Positions 25,148 through 33,257 of a stretch of 64,000 nucleotides of DNA are shown here, in pieces; the first letter of the stretch is position 1, and each line of letters starts with the position of its first letter. The stretch is taken from assembly GCF_013408685.1 (NCBI RefSeq), contig NZ_JACBZY010000001.1, forward strand, positions 1,612,001 to 1,676,000. Reading direction: 5' to 3'. The DNA is from Schumannella luteola. Its GTDB lineage: Bacteria > Actinomycetota > Actinomycetes > Actinomycetales > Microbacteriaceae. Below the pieces are notes generated by a model. That model worked only from the letters and a program-made list of their open reading frames with translations. It was not told the origin of the DNA and did not search any database. Both the position numbers and the translations under genes were made by a program.

Positions 25148-25197
25148 GGCACGCATCCTCAGGAGTCGGGGGCCACCGTGAGCGGAGTTCTCCTCGC

Positions 25198-25203
25198 ACG
25201 CTA
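25198..25203 (-). promoter_or_regulatory. -10 hexamer of the exported hypothetical gene
   Basis: TAGCGT on the reverse strand leaves a roughly 45-base leader with a Shine-Dalgarno. Confidence 0.4.
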
Positions 25204-25272
25204 ACAACGCGGGGCGGCGGTGCCCTCCGTGCTGGCCCCGACCGCACCCGGCGGCATACAGGTGTCGCCCGG

Positions 25273-25278
25273 TAGACT
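25273..25278 (+). promoter_or_regulatory. -10 hexamer of the Mnh antiporter operon
   Basis: TAGACT lies 72 bases before the mnhA start. Unlike the leaderless genes, mnhA has a strong AGAAGGAGA ribosome binding site. Confidence 0.5.
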
Positions 25279-25350
25279 CCAAGCAGCACACCCTCGCCGT
25301 CTGCCGTGACCTCGTTCTCGGCCCCGGGCACCCGACGAGAAGGAGACCAG

Positions 25351-28317
25351 ATGACCGTGCTCCTGCTCGCATTCGCGCTCGGGGGTGTCGTCATGCCGGT
25401 TCTCATCCGCCTCCTGGGCCGATCGGCCTTCGCGATCGCGGCGCTCATCCCCACCGCGGCGTTCGTCCACGCACTCGCCCAGCTCCCCACGGTCGTCGCC
25501 GGAGGAGCGGTGCGCGAGGTCGTGCCGTGGATCCCGGCGCTCGGCGTCGACCTGTCGCTGCGCCTCGACGGGCTCTCGACCACGATGGCGCTCATCGTCG
25601 CCGGCGTCGGCGCGCTCGTGCTGCTCTACTGCGCGCGCTACTTCGCGCCGACAGCCCCGGCGCTCGGCCGCTTCGCCGGGGTGCTGACCGCATTCGCGGG
25701 TGCGATGTACGGCCTCGTGATCGCCGACGACATGTTCGTGATGTTCATGTTCTGGGAGGCGACGAGCGTCTTGAGCTACCTGCTCATCGCGCACCTCGCC
25801 GCGAAGGCGACGAGCCGCCGCGCGGCGCTGCAGGCGCTCATCGTCACGACCCTCGGCGGGCTCGTGATGCTCGTCGGCCTCGTGCTGCTGCGGGTCGAGA
25901 CCGGCACCTCCTCGCTGGCCGGGGTCGTCGAGGCGCACCCCACCGGCCCGATCGCAGGCGTCGCCGCCGTGCTGATCGTGGTGGGCGTCGCGTCGAAGTC
26001 GGCGCTCATCCCCTTCCACTTCTGGCTGCCGGCCGCGATGGCCGCGCCCACGCCGGTCAGCGCCTACCTGCACGCCGCGGCGATGGTGAAGGCGGGCGTG
26101 TACCTCGCGCTGCGCCTGACTCCGGGACTGTCGGATGCGCCCGGCTGGCGCGAGACGCTGCTCGTCCTGGGTCTCGCGACGATGCTGCTCGGCGGGCTCA
26201 CCGCGCTGCGGCACAGCGACCTCAAGCTCGTGCTCGCGCACGGCACGGTCTCGCAGCTCGGCTTCCTCACGGCGATGGCCGTGGTCGACACCCCGATCGC
26301 GGCGCTCGGCGCGGTCGCCCTGCTGCTCAGCCACGCGCTGTTCAAGTCGACCCTGTTCCTGACCGTCGGCATCATCGACCACGATCACGGCACCCGCGAT
26401 CTGCGCAAGCTCTCGGGTCTCGGCCGTCGGCGCCCGGTGCTCGCGATCACGGCGCTCGCCGCGGTGCTGTCGATGGCCGGGTTGCCGCCGGCGCTCGGCT
26501 TCGTGGCCAAGGAGACCGTGCTGACCGGGCTCATCGAGGGCGCCCACGACGACGGCTCGCTCGTCGCCGTGCTCGTGGTCGTCGTGGCCGGGTCGGCGCT
26601 CACCCTCGCCTACGGCCTGCGCTTCCTCTGGGGCGCCTTCGCCCGCAAGCCCGGCGTCGCCGAGTGCAAGCCGGTCGCGCATCCGGACGCCCGCTTCCTC
26701 GCGCCGCCCGTGCTGCTGGCCGCGGTCGGGCTCGCCCTCGGCCCGCTCTCGGGGTTGATCGACCCCGTGCTGAACCGGGCGGGCGCCGACGCCTCCTCGC
26801 ACGGCGAAGCGCACTACCACCTGGCGCTCTGGCACGGGCTCGAGCCCGCGCTCGGACTCTCGGCCTTGACGCTCGTGCTCGGCGTCGCGCTGTTCCTGCT
26901 CGTCGGCCGCCGCACCGCCGACGCCCCCGGCGAGAGCCTCGCGCCGCGGGCCTACGGCGCCGCGATGCACGGGGTGGATGTCGTGGCCGCCCGCGTCACG
27001 GGCGCCACCCAGCGGGGTTCGCTGCCCTTCTATCTCGGGGTGATCTTCGTCGTCGCGATCGGCGCCGTCGGCACCGCCGTCGTCGCCTCGGGCGCGCGCA
27101 TCCCCGAGCTTCGCCTCGCCGACGGCTGGGCCCAGGTCGCCGTCAGCGCGCTCATGATCGTCGCCGCGATCGCCGCCGCGCGGGCCCAGAAGCGCTTCAC
27201 CGCGGTCGTGCTCGTCGGCGTCACCGGAACCGGCATGACCGCGCTCTTCGCGCTGCAGGGCGCCCCCGACCTCGCGCTGACCCAGCTGCTCGTCGAGACC
27301 GTCACCCTCGTCGCCGTCGTGCTCGTGCTGCGACGCCTGCCCGCGCGGCTCGGCGAGCGCAACGGCAGCGCCATGCCGGTCGTGCGCGCGATCATCGGCA
27401 TCGCCGTCGGCGTGCTCATGGCGGTCGTCGCGGTCGTCGTGACGGCGGCGCGCACCGCATCCCCCGTCTCGGTCGACTGGGCCGACCTCGCCGTCACCTT
27501 CGGCCACGGCAAGAACGTCGTCAACGTCGCCCTCGTCGACCTGCGCGGCTGGGACACGATGGGCGAGCTCTCGGTGCTCATCGCCGCCGCGACCGGCGTC
27601 GCGAGCCTCGTCTTCGTGCGCACCCGCGAAGACCGCCTGCGCCGCCCCGGTCGCCGCGAGCAGCGCGACGCCCTGCGCGAGCGCCGTGCCACCGCCGCGG
27701 CCGCGCCCGGCTGGGAGCCCGGCCGCAGCGCCTGGCTGCTCGCCGGCCGCACCCTCGGCGAGCGCAACCGCTCGATCCTGCTCGAGGTCGTCGTGCGTCT
27801 GGTGTTCCACGCGCTCGTCGTGTTCTCGGTCTACCTGCTCTTCGCCGGGCACAACGCGCCGGGCGGCGGCTTCGCCGGCGGCCTCGTCGTCGGCCTCGCT
27901 CTCGTCGGCCGCTACCTCGCCGGCGGCCGCGAGGAGCTCGCCGCGGCCGCGCCCTTCGACGCCGGGCGCGTGCTCGGCCTCGGCATGATCTTCGCCGCCG
28001 GCACCGCCGCTGTTCCGCTGTTCCTCGGCGCCGACGCGCTCACCTCGACCTGGTTCGAGGCCGAGGTGCCCGTGCTCGGTCACCTCGAGTTCGTCACCTC
28101 GACCTTCTTCGACGTCGGCGTCTACCTCGTCGTGATCGGACTCGCGCTCGACGTTCTGCGCAGCCTCGGCGCCGAGGTCGACCGGCAGTACGAGGTCGCG
28201 CAGGGGGAGGGCGACGACCCGGGCGCCGCTGCGGCGAGCGACCTGCCGGAGCCGGATGCCGCATCCGCCGTGTCGTCGTCGAACGCCGGCCCGACCGCCG
28301 AGGGGGTGCGCTCGTGA
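25351..28317 (+). CDS. mnhA: Na+/H+ antiporter subunit A (MnhA/MrpA) fused to the B-type domain
   Basis: 988 residues. The first 600 form an NADH-dehydrogenase-like proton-pumping subunit with MFWEATSVLSYLLI, a conserved Lys in SKSALIPFHFWLPAAMAAPTPVSAYLHAA, and SHALFKSTLFLTVG. A middle segment (LQGAPDLALTQLLVETVTLV) is the MrpA C-terminal domain, and the end (FAGHNAPGGGFAGGLVVGLAL, about residues 830-860) is an MnhB domain, so no separate mnhB is needed. The Mrp complex exchanges cytoplasmic Na+ or K+ for protons. GTGA overlap couples it to mnhC. AAGGAGA precedes the ATG. Confidence 0.93.
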   Translation: MTVLLLAFALGGVVMPVLIRLLGRSAFAIAALIPTAAFVHALAQLPTVVAGGAVREVVPWIPALGVDLSLRLDGLSTTMALIVAGVGALVLLYCARYFAPTAPALGRFAGVLTAFAGAMYGLVIADDMFVMFMFWEATSVLSYLLIAHLAAKATSRRAALQALIVTTLGGLVMLVGLVLLRVETGTSSLAGVVEAHPTGPIAGVAAVLIVVGVASKSALIPFHFWLPAAMAAPTPVSAYLHAAAMVKAGVYLALRLTPGLSDAPGWRETLLVLGLATMLLGGLTALRHSDLKLVLAHGTVSQLGFLTAMAVVDTPIAALGAVALLLSHALFKSTLFLTVGIIDHDHGTRDLRKLSGLGRRRPVLAITALAAVLSMAGLPPALGFVAKETVLTGLIEGAHDDGSLVAVLVVVVAGSALTLAYGLRFLWGAFARKPGVAECKPVAHPDARFLAPPVLLAAVGLALGPLSGLIDPVLNRAGADASSHGEAHYHLALWHGLEPALGLSALTLVLGVALFLLVGRRTADAPGESLAPRAYGAAMHGVDVVAARVTGATQRGSLPFYLGVIFVVAIGAVGTAVVASGARIPELRLADGWAQVAVSALMIVAAIAAARAQKRFTAVVLVGVTGTGMTALFALQGAPDLALTQLLVETVTLVAVVLVLRRLPARLGERNGSAMPVVRAIIGIAVGVLMAVVAVVVTAARTASPVSVDWADLAVTFGHGKNVVNVALVDLRGWDTMGELSVLIAAATGVASLVFVRTREDRLRRPGRREQRDALRERRATAAAAPGWEPGRSAWLLAGRTLGERNRSILLEVVVRLVFHALVVFSVYLLFAGHNAPGGGFAGGLVVGLALVGRYLAGGREELAAAAPFDAGRVLGLGMIFAAGTAAVPLFLGADALTSTWFEAEVPVLGHLEFVTSTFFDVGVYLVVIGLALDVLRSLGAEVDRQYEVAQGEGDDPGAAAASDLPEPDAASAVSSSNAGPTAEGVRS

Positions 28318-28865
28318 GTCTCTCGCTCGTGCTGCTGATCACGATGGCCGTGCTCTTCGCCTGCGGCGTCTACCTCATGCTCGAGAAGAGCATGACCCGC
28401 GTGCTGCTGGGCTTCCTGCTCGTCGGCAACGCGACGAACCTGCTGATCCTGTCGATGGCGGGCGTGCCCGGCGGCGCCCCGATCGCCGACGGCGCCGGCG
28501 GCGCGACCACCGACCCGCTGCCGCAGGCCCTCGCGCTCACCGCGATCGTCATCACCTTCGGAGTCTCGGCGTTCCTGCTCGCGCTCATCTACCGCTCGTG
28601 GAAGCTGGGGCGCCCCGACGAGGTCGAGGTCGACGAGGCCGACGTCGCCGTGCGCACCGAGGGTGTTCCCGAAGAGGAGATCGACGGCGACACCAGGGCC
28701 GGCGACAGCGAGTTCGCCGACGAGACGGGCGGGGCGGATGCCGTGCCCGACTCCGACGAAGAAGGTGAGCCGGACGACGGCGACGGCCTCGACTCTGCCG
28801 GCCACGAGCCTGACGGCTCCGCCTCCGACTCCCGATCCACGACGACTGAAGGGACGACCCGATGA
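28314..28865 (+). CDS. mnhC: Na+/H+ antiporter subunit C (MnhC/MrpC) with acidic tail
   Basis: 183 residues. The first 105 match the NuoK-like MrpC subunit: three helices with CGVYLMLEKSMTRVLLGFLLVGNATNLLIL and PLPQALALTAIVITFGVSAFLLALIYR. The remaining 75 residues are a strongly acidic, disordered tail (runs of Glu and Asp), unlike most MrpC proteins, which end soon after the third helix. It starts at GTG overlapping the mnhA stop and ends overlapping the mnhD start as ATGA, so translation is coupled on both sides. Confidence 0.92.
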   Translation: MSLSLVLLITMAVLFACGVYLMLEKSMTRVLLGFLLVGNATNLLILSMAGVPGGAPIADGAGGATTDPLPQALALTAIVITFGVSAFLLALIYRSWKLGRPDEVEVDEADVAVRTEGVPEEEIDGDTRAGDSEFADETGGADAVPDSDEEGEPDDGDGLDSAGHEPDGSASDSRSTTTEGTTR

Positions 28866-30562
28866 CCTCGCTTGTGCCCCTCGTCGTCCTGGCCCCGCTG
28901 CTCGGCGCCGCGATCACGCTGACGCTCGCCGGGCGTCCGCGCATCCAGCGCCTCATCGCCGTCGCGGTGCTCGCCGGCGTCGCCGTGCTCGGCGGCGTGC
29001 TGCTCGTCGTCGTCGACCTGCACGGCACGCTCGTGATGCAGGTCGGCGGGTGGGCGGCGCCCTTCGGCATCGCCCTCGTCGTCGACCGGCTGTCGGCACT
29101 GCTCGTCGCCGTCTCGGCGATCGTGCTGCTCGCGGTGCTGCTGTTCTCGGTGGGGCAGGGCCTCGCCGACGGGCACGACGAGACGCCCGTGTCGATCTAC
29201 TACCCGAGCTATCTCATCCTCGCCGCGGGGGTGTTCACGGCCTTCATCGCGGGCGACCTGTTCAACCTCTACGTCGGGTTCGAGATCGTGCTGGTGGCCA
29301 GCTACGTGCTGATCACCCTCGGCGGCTCGGAGTCGCGCATCCGCGTCGGGCAGACCTACATCGTGGTCAGTCTGGTGTCGTCGATGCTGTTCCTCACCTC
29401 GATCGCGATGCTCTACGGCGCGACCGGCACCGTGAACCTCGCGCACCTCGCGCTGCGCATCGCCGAGCTGCCCGAGGGCACGCAGATCGTGCTGCACGTC
29501 ATGCTGCTGCTCGGCTTCGGGGTGAAGTCGGCCGTGTTCCCGCTGTCGTTCTGGCTGCCCGACTCGTACCCGACCGCCCCCGCACCGGTCACGGCCGTGT
29601 TCGCCGGACTGCTGACCAAGATCGGCGTCTACGCGATCATCCGCACCGAGACGCTGCTCTTCCCGGGGCCGGAGCTCAACGCCGTGCTGCTCGTCGTCGC
29701 CTCGCTGACGATGCTCGTCGGCATCCTCGGCGCGATCGCGCAGACCGACCTCAAACGCATGCTGTCGTTCACGCTGGTCAGCCACATCGGCTATCTCGTG
29801 TTCGGCGTCGGGCTCGGCTCGGCCGTCGGCACCGCCGCGACGATCTACTACATCGTGCATCACATCGTCGTGCAGACGACCCTGTTCCTCGCGACCGGAC
29901 TCGTGGAGCGCATCGGAGGTACGACCTCGCTGCGCAGGCTCGGCGGACTGCTACAGGCCTCGCCGCTCGTCGCCGTGCTGTTCTTCATCCCGGCGCTCAA
30001 CCTCGGCGGCATCCCGCCGTTCTCCGGGTTCCTCGGCAAGCTCGGGCTGTTCCAGGCGGGCGCCGAGAACGGCACGCCGCTCGCCTGGGTCGGCATCGGC
30101 GTCGGCGCGCTCGTCTCGCTGCTCACGCTCTACGCGCTCATCCGCGCCTGGAGCCTCGCGTTCTGGCGGCCGCGACCCGAGCCGATCGCGGCGGGATCCG
30201 GCGAGCCGGGCACCGACTCGGGTGCGCTGTCGCTGACGGCGGTGGATGCGCAGACGAACGTCGTCGAGGTCGTGCGGCCGGGTGGCGGCGCGCGCGCGCG
30301 TCGAGTGCGACGGCATCCTCGCCGTCCTCGACCGCCGCGGCGCCGACCGGAGTCGTGCGGGCCGCCGGCCCCGGTTCGCCCTCGTCGACCGGACCCGAGT
30401 CGCCGACCAGCGCGGCCGCCGCTGATCGCGCCGTGCCGACCCGCGACGACGCCCGCCGCGCCGTCGCCGCTCATCCGTCGACGCAGGGCAGGCGCCGCGG
30501 CGCGGCCCCGACCCTGCTCGTCGGCGCGACCGCGGGCATGGTGCTCGTCTCCGTCGCCCTGA
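28862..30562 (+). CDS. mnhD: Na+/H+ antiporter subunit D (MnhD/MrpD), apparently frameshifted near its 3' end
   Basis: The first 475 residues are a good MrpD: GDLFNLYVGFEIVLVASYVLITLGG, FGVKSAVFPLSFWLPDSYPTAPAPVTAVFAGLLTKIG, and the TDLKRMLSFTLVSHIGY block with the conserved Lys. After the alternating GC tract at 30288-30300 this frame becomes Arg/Pro-rich and unlike any MrpD. The neighbouring frame instead continues with a plausible linker, a final membrane helix and an ending that overlaps mnhE at 30698-30705. Removing one GC unit joins the frames into about 613 residues. As written the protein would lose its last helix. A sequencing error, a true mutation or a switchable repeat would all look like this. 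Confidence 0.85.
   Translation: MTSLVPLVVLAPLLGAAITLTLAGRPRIQRLIAVAVLAGVAVLGGVLLVVVDLHGTLVMQVGGWAAPFGIALVVDRLSALLVAVSAIVLLAVLLFSVGQGLADGHDETPVSIYYPSYLILAAGVFTAFIAGDLFNLYVGFEIVLVASYVLITLGGSESRIRVGQTYIVVSLVSSMLFLTSIAMLYGATGTVNLAHLALRIAELPEGTQIVLHVMLLLGFGVKSAVFPLSFWLPDSYPTAPAPVTAVFAGLLTKIGVYAIIRTETLLFPGPELNAVLLVVASLTMLVGILGAIAQTDLKRMLSFTLVSHIGYLVFGVGLGSAVGTAATIYYIVHHIVVQTTLFLATGLVERIGGTTSLRRLGGLLQASPLVAVLFFIPALNLGGIPPFSGFLGKLGLFQAGAENGTPLAWVGIGVGALVSLLTLYALIRAWSLAFWRPRPEPIAAGSGEPGTDSGALSLTAVDAQTNVVEVVRPGGGARARRVRRHPRRPRPPRRRPESCGPPAPVRPRRPDPSRRPARPPLIAPCRPATTPAAPSPLIRRRRAGAAARPRPCSSARPRAWCSSPSP
30288..30300 (+). repeat. alternating GC tract at the mnhD frameshift
   Basis: Thirteen bases of strict G/C alternation. 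Loss of one dinucleotide restores the MnhD reading frame. Confidence 0.85.
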
Positions 30563-30705
30563 CGATCGGCGCCGGCCCGCTCTACGAGCTCGCCGAGCGC
30601 GCCGGGCAGAGCCTCGAGAGCTCGAGCTACATCTCGGCCGTGTTCCCCGACGGGGTGCCCGGAATCGGCGACGGCACCGCGACGGAGGGGGGATCGCATG
30701 GCTGA
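30301..30705 (+). pseudogene. mnhD: out-of-frame 3' part of mnhD
   Basis: In the frame one base back from mnhD, this segment encodes a Ser/Ala/Pro linker, the hydrophobic helix TLLVGATAGMVLVSVALTIGAG, and PLYELAERAGQSLESSSYISAVF, which is how actinobacterial MrpD proteins end. Its TGA (30703-30705) overlaps the mnhE ATG, preserving the operon's stop/start coupling. It is therefore the displaced C-terminus of mnhD rather than a separate gene. Confidence 0.75.
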
Positions 30706-31468
30706 GAACCCGCGTCGACCTGACTCGCGCGGATCGGGGGCCGGCTCTGCATCCGTCGCGGCATCCACCTCGACTGGCGCCGTCGACCGCGCCGTGCTCG
30801 CGACCGACGCTGACGCCGGAGCCATCGGCTCGGCGAACGGCGCCGCCCCGCGCAAGCGCTGGATCCTGGTGCAGCAGCTGCCGCTGCTCGTCGCCCTCGT
30901 GCTGCTCTGGATCGCCCTCTGGCGCGACGTCAGCGTGCTCGGCCTCGTCACGGGCGCGATCGTCGCCGTGATCGTCGGCCGCACCTTCTGGCTGCCGCCG
31001 GTCGAGCTGTCCGGCCGCTTCAACCCGTGGCGTCTGCTCGTGCTGATCGGCGCCGTCGCCGGCGAGCTCGTCGCGGCCTCGGTGCAGATCGCGCGCCTCG
31101 CCCTCAGCCGTCACGGTGTGCGCGGCAACGCCGTCGTCGAGGTCAACCTGCGCACCTCGAGCGACTTCGTGCTCACGCTGACCTCGATCGCCGTGTCGCT
31201 CGTGCCGGGCTCGATCGTGATCGAGGTCGACCGGGCGCGCTCGAAGATCTTCCTGCACGCGATCGGCGTGACGGATGAGGCGGGCGTCGAGCGGGTGCGC
31301 CGCCAGGCCCTGCGCATGGAGCGCCGCGTCGTCATGGCGGTCGGGTCGAAGCGCGACGTCGAGCGCGTGTGCGCCGTCGATGCGTCGCCGGCGACCCAGC
31401 CGGAGGGGATCGTGCCGGAGGAGATCGCGCCGAAGAGCAGCTCCTCGGATCAGGAGGACTCGCGATGA
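30698..31468 (+). CDS. mnhE: Na+/H+ antiporter subunit E (MnhE/MrpE)
   Basis: 256 residues. After a 50-residue variable N-terminus come helices LLVALVLLWIALW and VLGLVTGAIVAVIVGRTFWLPP, then WRLLVLIGAVAGELVAASVQIARLAL and the conserved cytoplasmic end TLTSIAVSLVPGSIVIEVDRARSKIFLHAIG, the MrpE signature. It is the membrane subunit that joins the A/D and F/G parts of the complex. The start overlaps the true mnhD stop and the end overlaps mnhF as ATGA. The last 50 residues are a charged, non-conserved tail. Confidence 0.9.
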   Translation: MAENPRRPDSRGSGAGSASVAASTSTGAVDRAVLATDADAGAIGSANGAAPRKRWILVQQLPLLVALVLLWIALWRDVSVLGLVTGAIVAVIVGRTFWLPPVELSGRFNPWRLLVLIGAVAGELVAASVQIARLALSRHGVRGNAVVEVNLRTSSDFVLTLTSIAVSLVPGSIVIEVDRARSKIFLHAIGVTDEAGVERVRRQALRMERRVVMAVGSKRDVERVCAVDASPATQPEGIVPEEIAPKSSSSDQEDSR

Positions 31469-31911
31469 CCCCGGGAATCGATCTCGTGTCCGTCGGCGTT
31501 GCCGTCGCCGGGGCGCTCGTGCTCGTGACCGCCCTGCTGGCCGTGGTCCGCATCGTGCGCGGGCCGAGCATCCTCGACCGTCTCATCGCGACCGACGTGC
31601 TCATCAGCTGCCTCATGCTCGGACTGGGGATCGAGATGATCCTCGACGGCCACACCCGCACCATCCCGCTGCTCGTCGCGCTCGCCGCGACCGCGCTGTT
31701 CGGCACGATCGCCGTCGCCCGCTACGTCACCAAGCAGGACCGCGCCGAGCGCGAGCGCCTCGAGCGCGAGCAGGCCGAGCGCAACGCGGCCGAGGCGGCG
31801 GCGGATGCGGCAGCCGACGACGACGACGCGCTCACGGATCGCCGCGATGCGTTGCACGCCTCTGGCGCTGCGAACGCAGTGACGGGCAGGGGAACGGGGG
31901 AGCGCGCATGA
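31465..31911 (+). CDS. mnhF: Na+/H+ antiporter subunit F (MnhF/MrpF)
   Basis: 148 residues. Three helices with the MrpF signature VRIVRGPSILDRLIATDVLISCLML at about residues 28-52 and TIPLLVALAATALFGTIAVARYV near 67-89. A basic/acidic coiled-coil-like tail (ERERLEREQAERNAAEAAADAA) follows, again longer than usual for the family. CAGGAGG precedes the ATG, which overlaps the mnhE stop. The end overlaps mnhG as ATGA. Confidence 0.92.
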   Translation: MTPGIDLVSVGVAVAGALVLVTALLAVVRIVRGPSILDRLIATDVLISCLMLGLGIEMILDGHTRTIPLLVALAATALFGTIAVARYVTKQDRAERERLEREQAERNAAEAAADAAADDDDALTDRRDALHASGAANAVTGRGTGERA

Positions 31912-32270
31912 ACGCCGACATCCTCGACACGATCCTCGACGCGGTCACCGCGCTCTTCCTCGTGCTCGGCGGCGGGCTCTCGCTGCTCGCCGGCATCGGC
32001 CTGCTGCGCTACCCGGATGCGCTGAGCCGTCTGCACGCGGCGACGAAGCCCCAGATCCTCGGACTCGCCTTCGTGCTCGCGGCCATCGCGGTGAACGACC
32101 GGCAGTGGACGACGCTGCTCGCCCTCGCGCCTGTGCTGCTGTTCCAGGTGCTGACGACGCCGATCTCGGGCCACATGGTCGGTCGCGCGGGCTATCGCAC
32201 GGGCAACTTCCGCCGCGAGCTGCTCGTCGCCGACGAGCTCGTCGACGACATCGACCGCGCCGACGCCTGA
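31908..32270 (+). CDS. mnhG: Na+/H+ antiporter subunit G (MnhG/MrpG)
   Basis: 120 residues, three helices, with the MrpG signature GIGLLRYPDALSRLHAATKPQILG at about residues 30-53 and LAPVLLFQVLTTPISGHMVGRAGYR near 75-99. It is the last gene of the operon. Start overlaps the mnhF stop (ATGA) with GGGGGAG upstream. The convergent SDR gene begins its 3' end 39 bases further on; only a weak hairpin lies between. Confidence 0.93.
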   Translation: MNADILDTILDAVTALFLVLGGGLSLLAGIGLLRYPDALSRLHAATKPQILGLAFVLAAIAVNDRQWTTLLALAPVLLFQVLTTPISGHMVGRAGYRTGNFRRELLVADELVDDIDRADA

Positions 32271-32309
32271 CCCGGCGGGCTCTGGTCGGGACGCGAAGAC
32301 GTTCCCGCG

Positions 32310-33089
32310 CTACAGCGCGAAGCCGCCGTCGCTGAAGATGGTCTGGCCGGTGATCCAGGCCGAGGCGGGCGAGACGAGGAACGACACCAGCTCGGCCGTG
32401 TCGGACGGGCGGCCGAAGCGTCCCGTGGGCTGTGCGGTGATTCCGGATGCACGGATCGCGTCATCCATCCAGCCGGTGTCGATCGGACCCGGGTTGACGA
32501 TGTTCGCCCGGATGCCGCGGGGCGCCAGTTCGGTCGCCGCGCCGACCACGATGCGGTCGAGCGAGCCCTTGCTCGCGCCGTAGGCGAGGTTGTGCGCGAC
32601 GTGCGGGCTCGTGAGCGCGACGATCGCGCCGGCGCCGAGATCATCGGACTCGCCCGCCGCTCCCGTTCGCGCGGGGATGCCGAGCGCGAACTCGCGGATG
32701 AGCAGCCACGCCGCCCGCGCGTTGACCGCGTGGTGCCGGTCGAAGGCCTCGACGCTGGTCGTGAAGATGTCGGAGTCGACGCTCTCGGCGTGGCTCAGCA
32801 CGAGCGCGGTCGGCGCGCCGAGCTCGGCGGTGACCACCGCGACCAGCTGCGCCGGCACCTCCGGGTCGCCCAGGTCGACCGCGCGCCGTGACACCCGCGC
32901 GCCGAGCCCGCGCAGCTCCTCGGCGATCGCCTCGGCCTCGCTTCCGTCGACGCCGAAGCGCGCATCCACCTCGGGCAGATGGCAGAAGCCGATGTCCCAG
33001 CCGTCGGCGGCGAGCTTCGCTGCGATGCCGGCGGCGATGCCGATGCGTCGCCCGACTCCGGTGATGAGGGCGACGGGGCGCTCGGTCAT
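32310..33089 (-). CDS. short-chain dehydrogenase/reductase, 3-oxoacyl reductase-like
   Basis: 259 residues. Nucleotide-binding ALITGVGRRIGIA at residues 7-19, a Ser in ALTSPHVAHNLAYGASK followed by the YxxxK motif near residue 164, and a C-terminal GRFGRPSDTAELVSFLVSPASAWITGQTIFSDGGF typical of classical SDRs of the FabG/glucose dehydrogenase type. The usual NNAG appears as SHAE (LVLSHAESVD), a departure in the motif that stabilises the central sheet. The substrate is unknown. The ATG lies 6 bases after TAGCGT, so the transcript is probably leaderless. Confidence 0.87.
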   Translation of the reverse strand: MTERPVALITGVGRRIGIAAGIAAKLAADGWDIGFCHLPEVDARFGVDGSEAEAIAEELRGLGARVSRRAVDLGDPEVPAQLVAVVTAELGAPTALVLSHAESVDSDIFTTSVEAFDRHHAVNARAAWLLIREFALGIPARTGAAGESDDLGAGAIVALTSPHVAHNLAYGASKGSLDRIVVGAATELAPRGIRANIVNPGPIDTGWMDDAIRASGITAQPTGRFGRPSDTAELVSFLVSPASAWITGQTIFSDGGFAL

Positions 33090-33095
33090 CCCCTC

Positions 33096-33101
33096 ACGCT
33101 A
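33096..33101 (-). promoter_or_regulatory. -10 hexamer for leaderless SDR gene
   Basis: TAGCGT on the reverse strand ends 6 bases before the ATG at 33089. Confidence 0.55.
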
Positions 33102-33245
33102 ACGCGCGCATCCGGCGCGCATCCCGCGCGCCCCCGGCGCGACCCCGGCGAGCACCCCGCACGATCGCGCCGAGTGGCCGACGCGAGCCCGTCGCCGTCA
33201 CCCGACGGTCATCCGCCGCCGCACATCCGCACCCCCGGCGAGTCC

Positions 33246-33251
33246 TAGACT
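33246..33251 (+). promoter_or_regulatory. -10 hexamer for leaderless ilvD
   Basis: TAGACT ends 6 bases before the ATG at 33258, and there is no Shine-Dalgarno. Confidence 0.6.
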
Positions 33252-33257
33252 CGACCC

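Noticed and set aside
25201-28083. 960-codon open frame antisense to mnhA
   Set aside because: It is low-complexity (Asp/Glu/Arg/His/Gln), mirrors the MnhA frame, and has no start signal or family resemblance; long antisense frames are expected at this GC.
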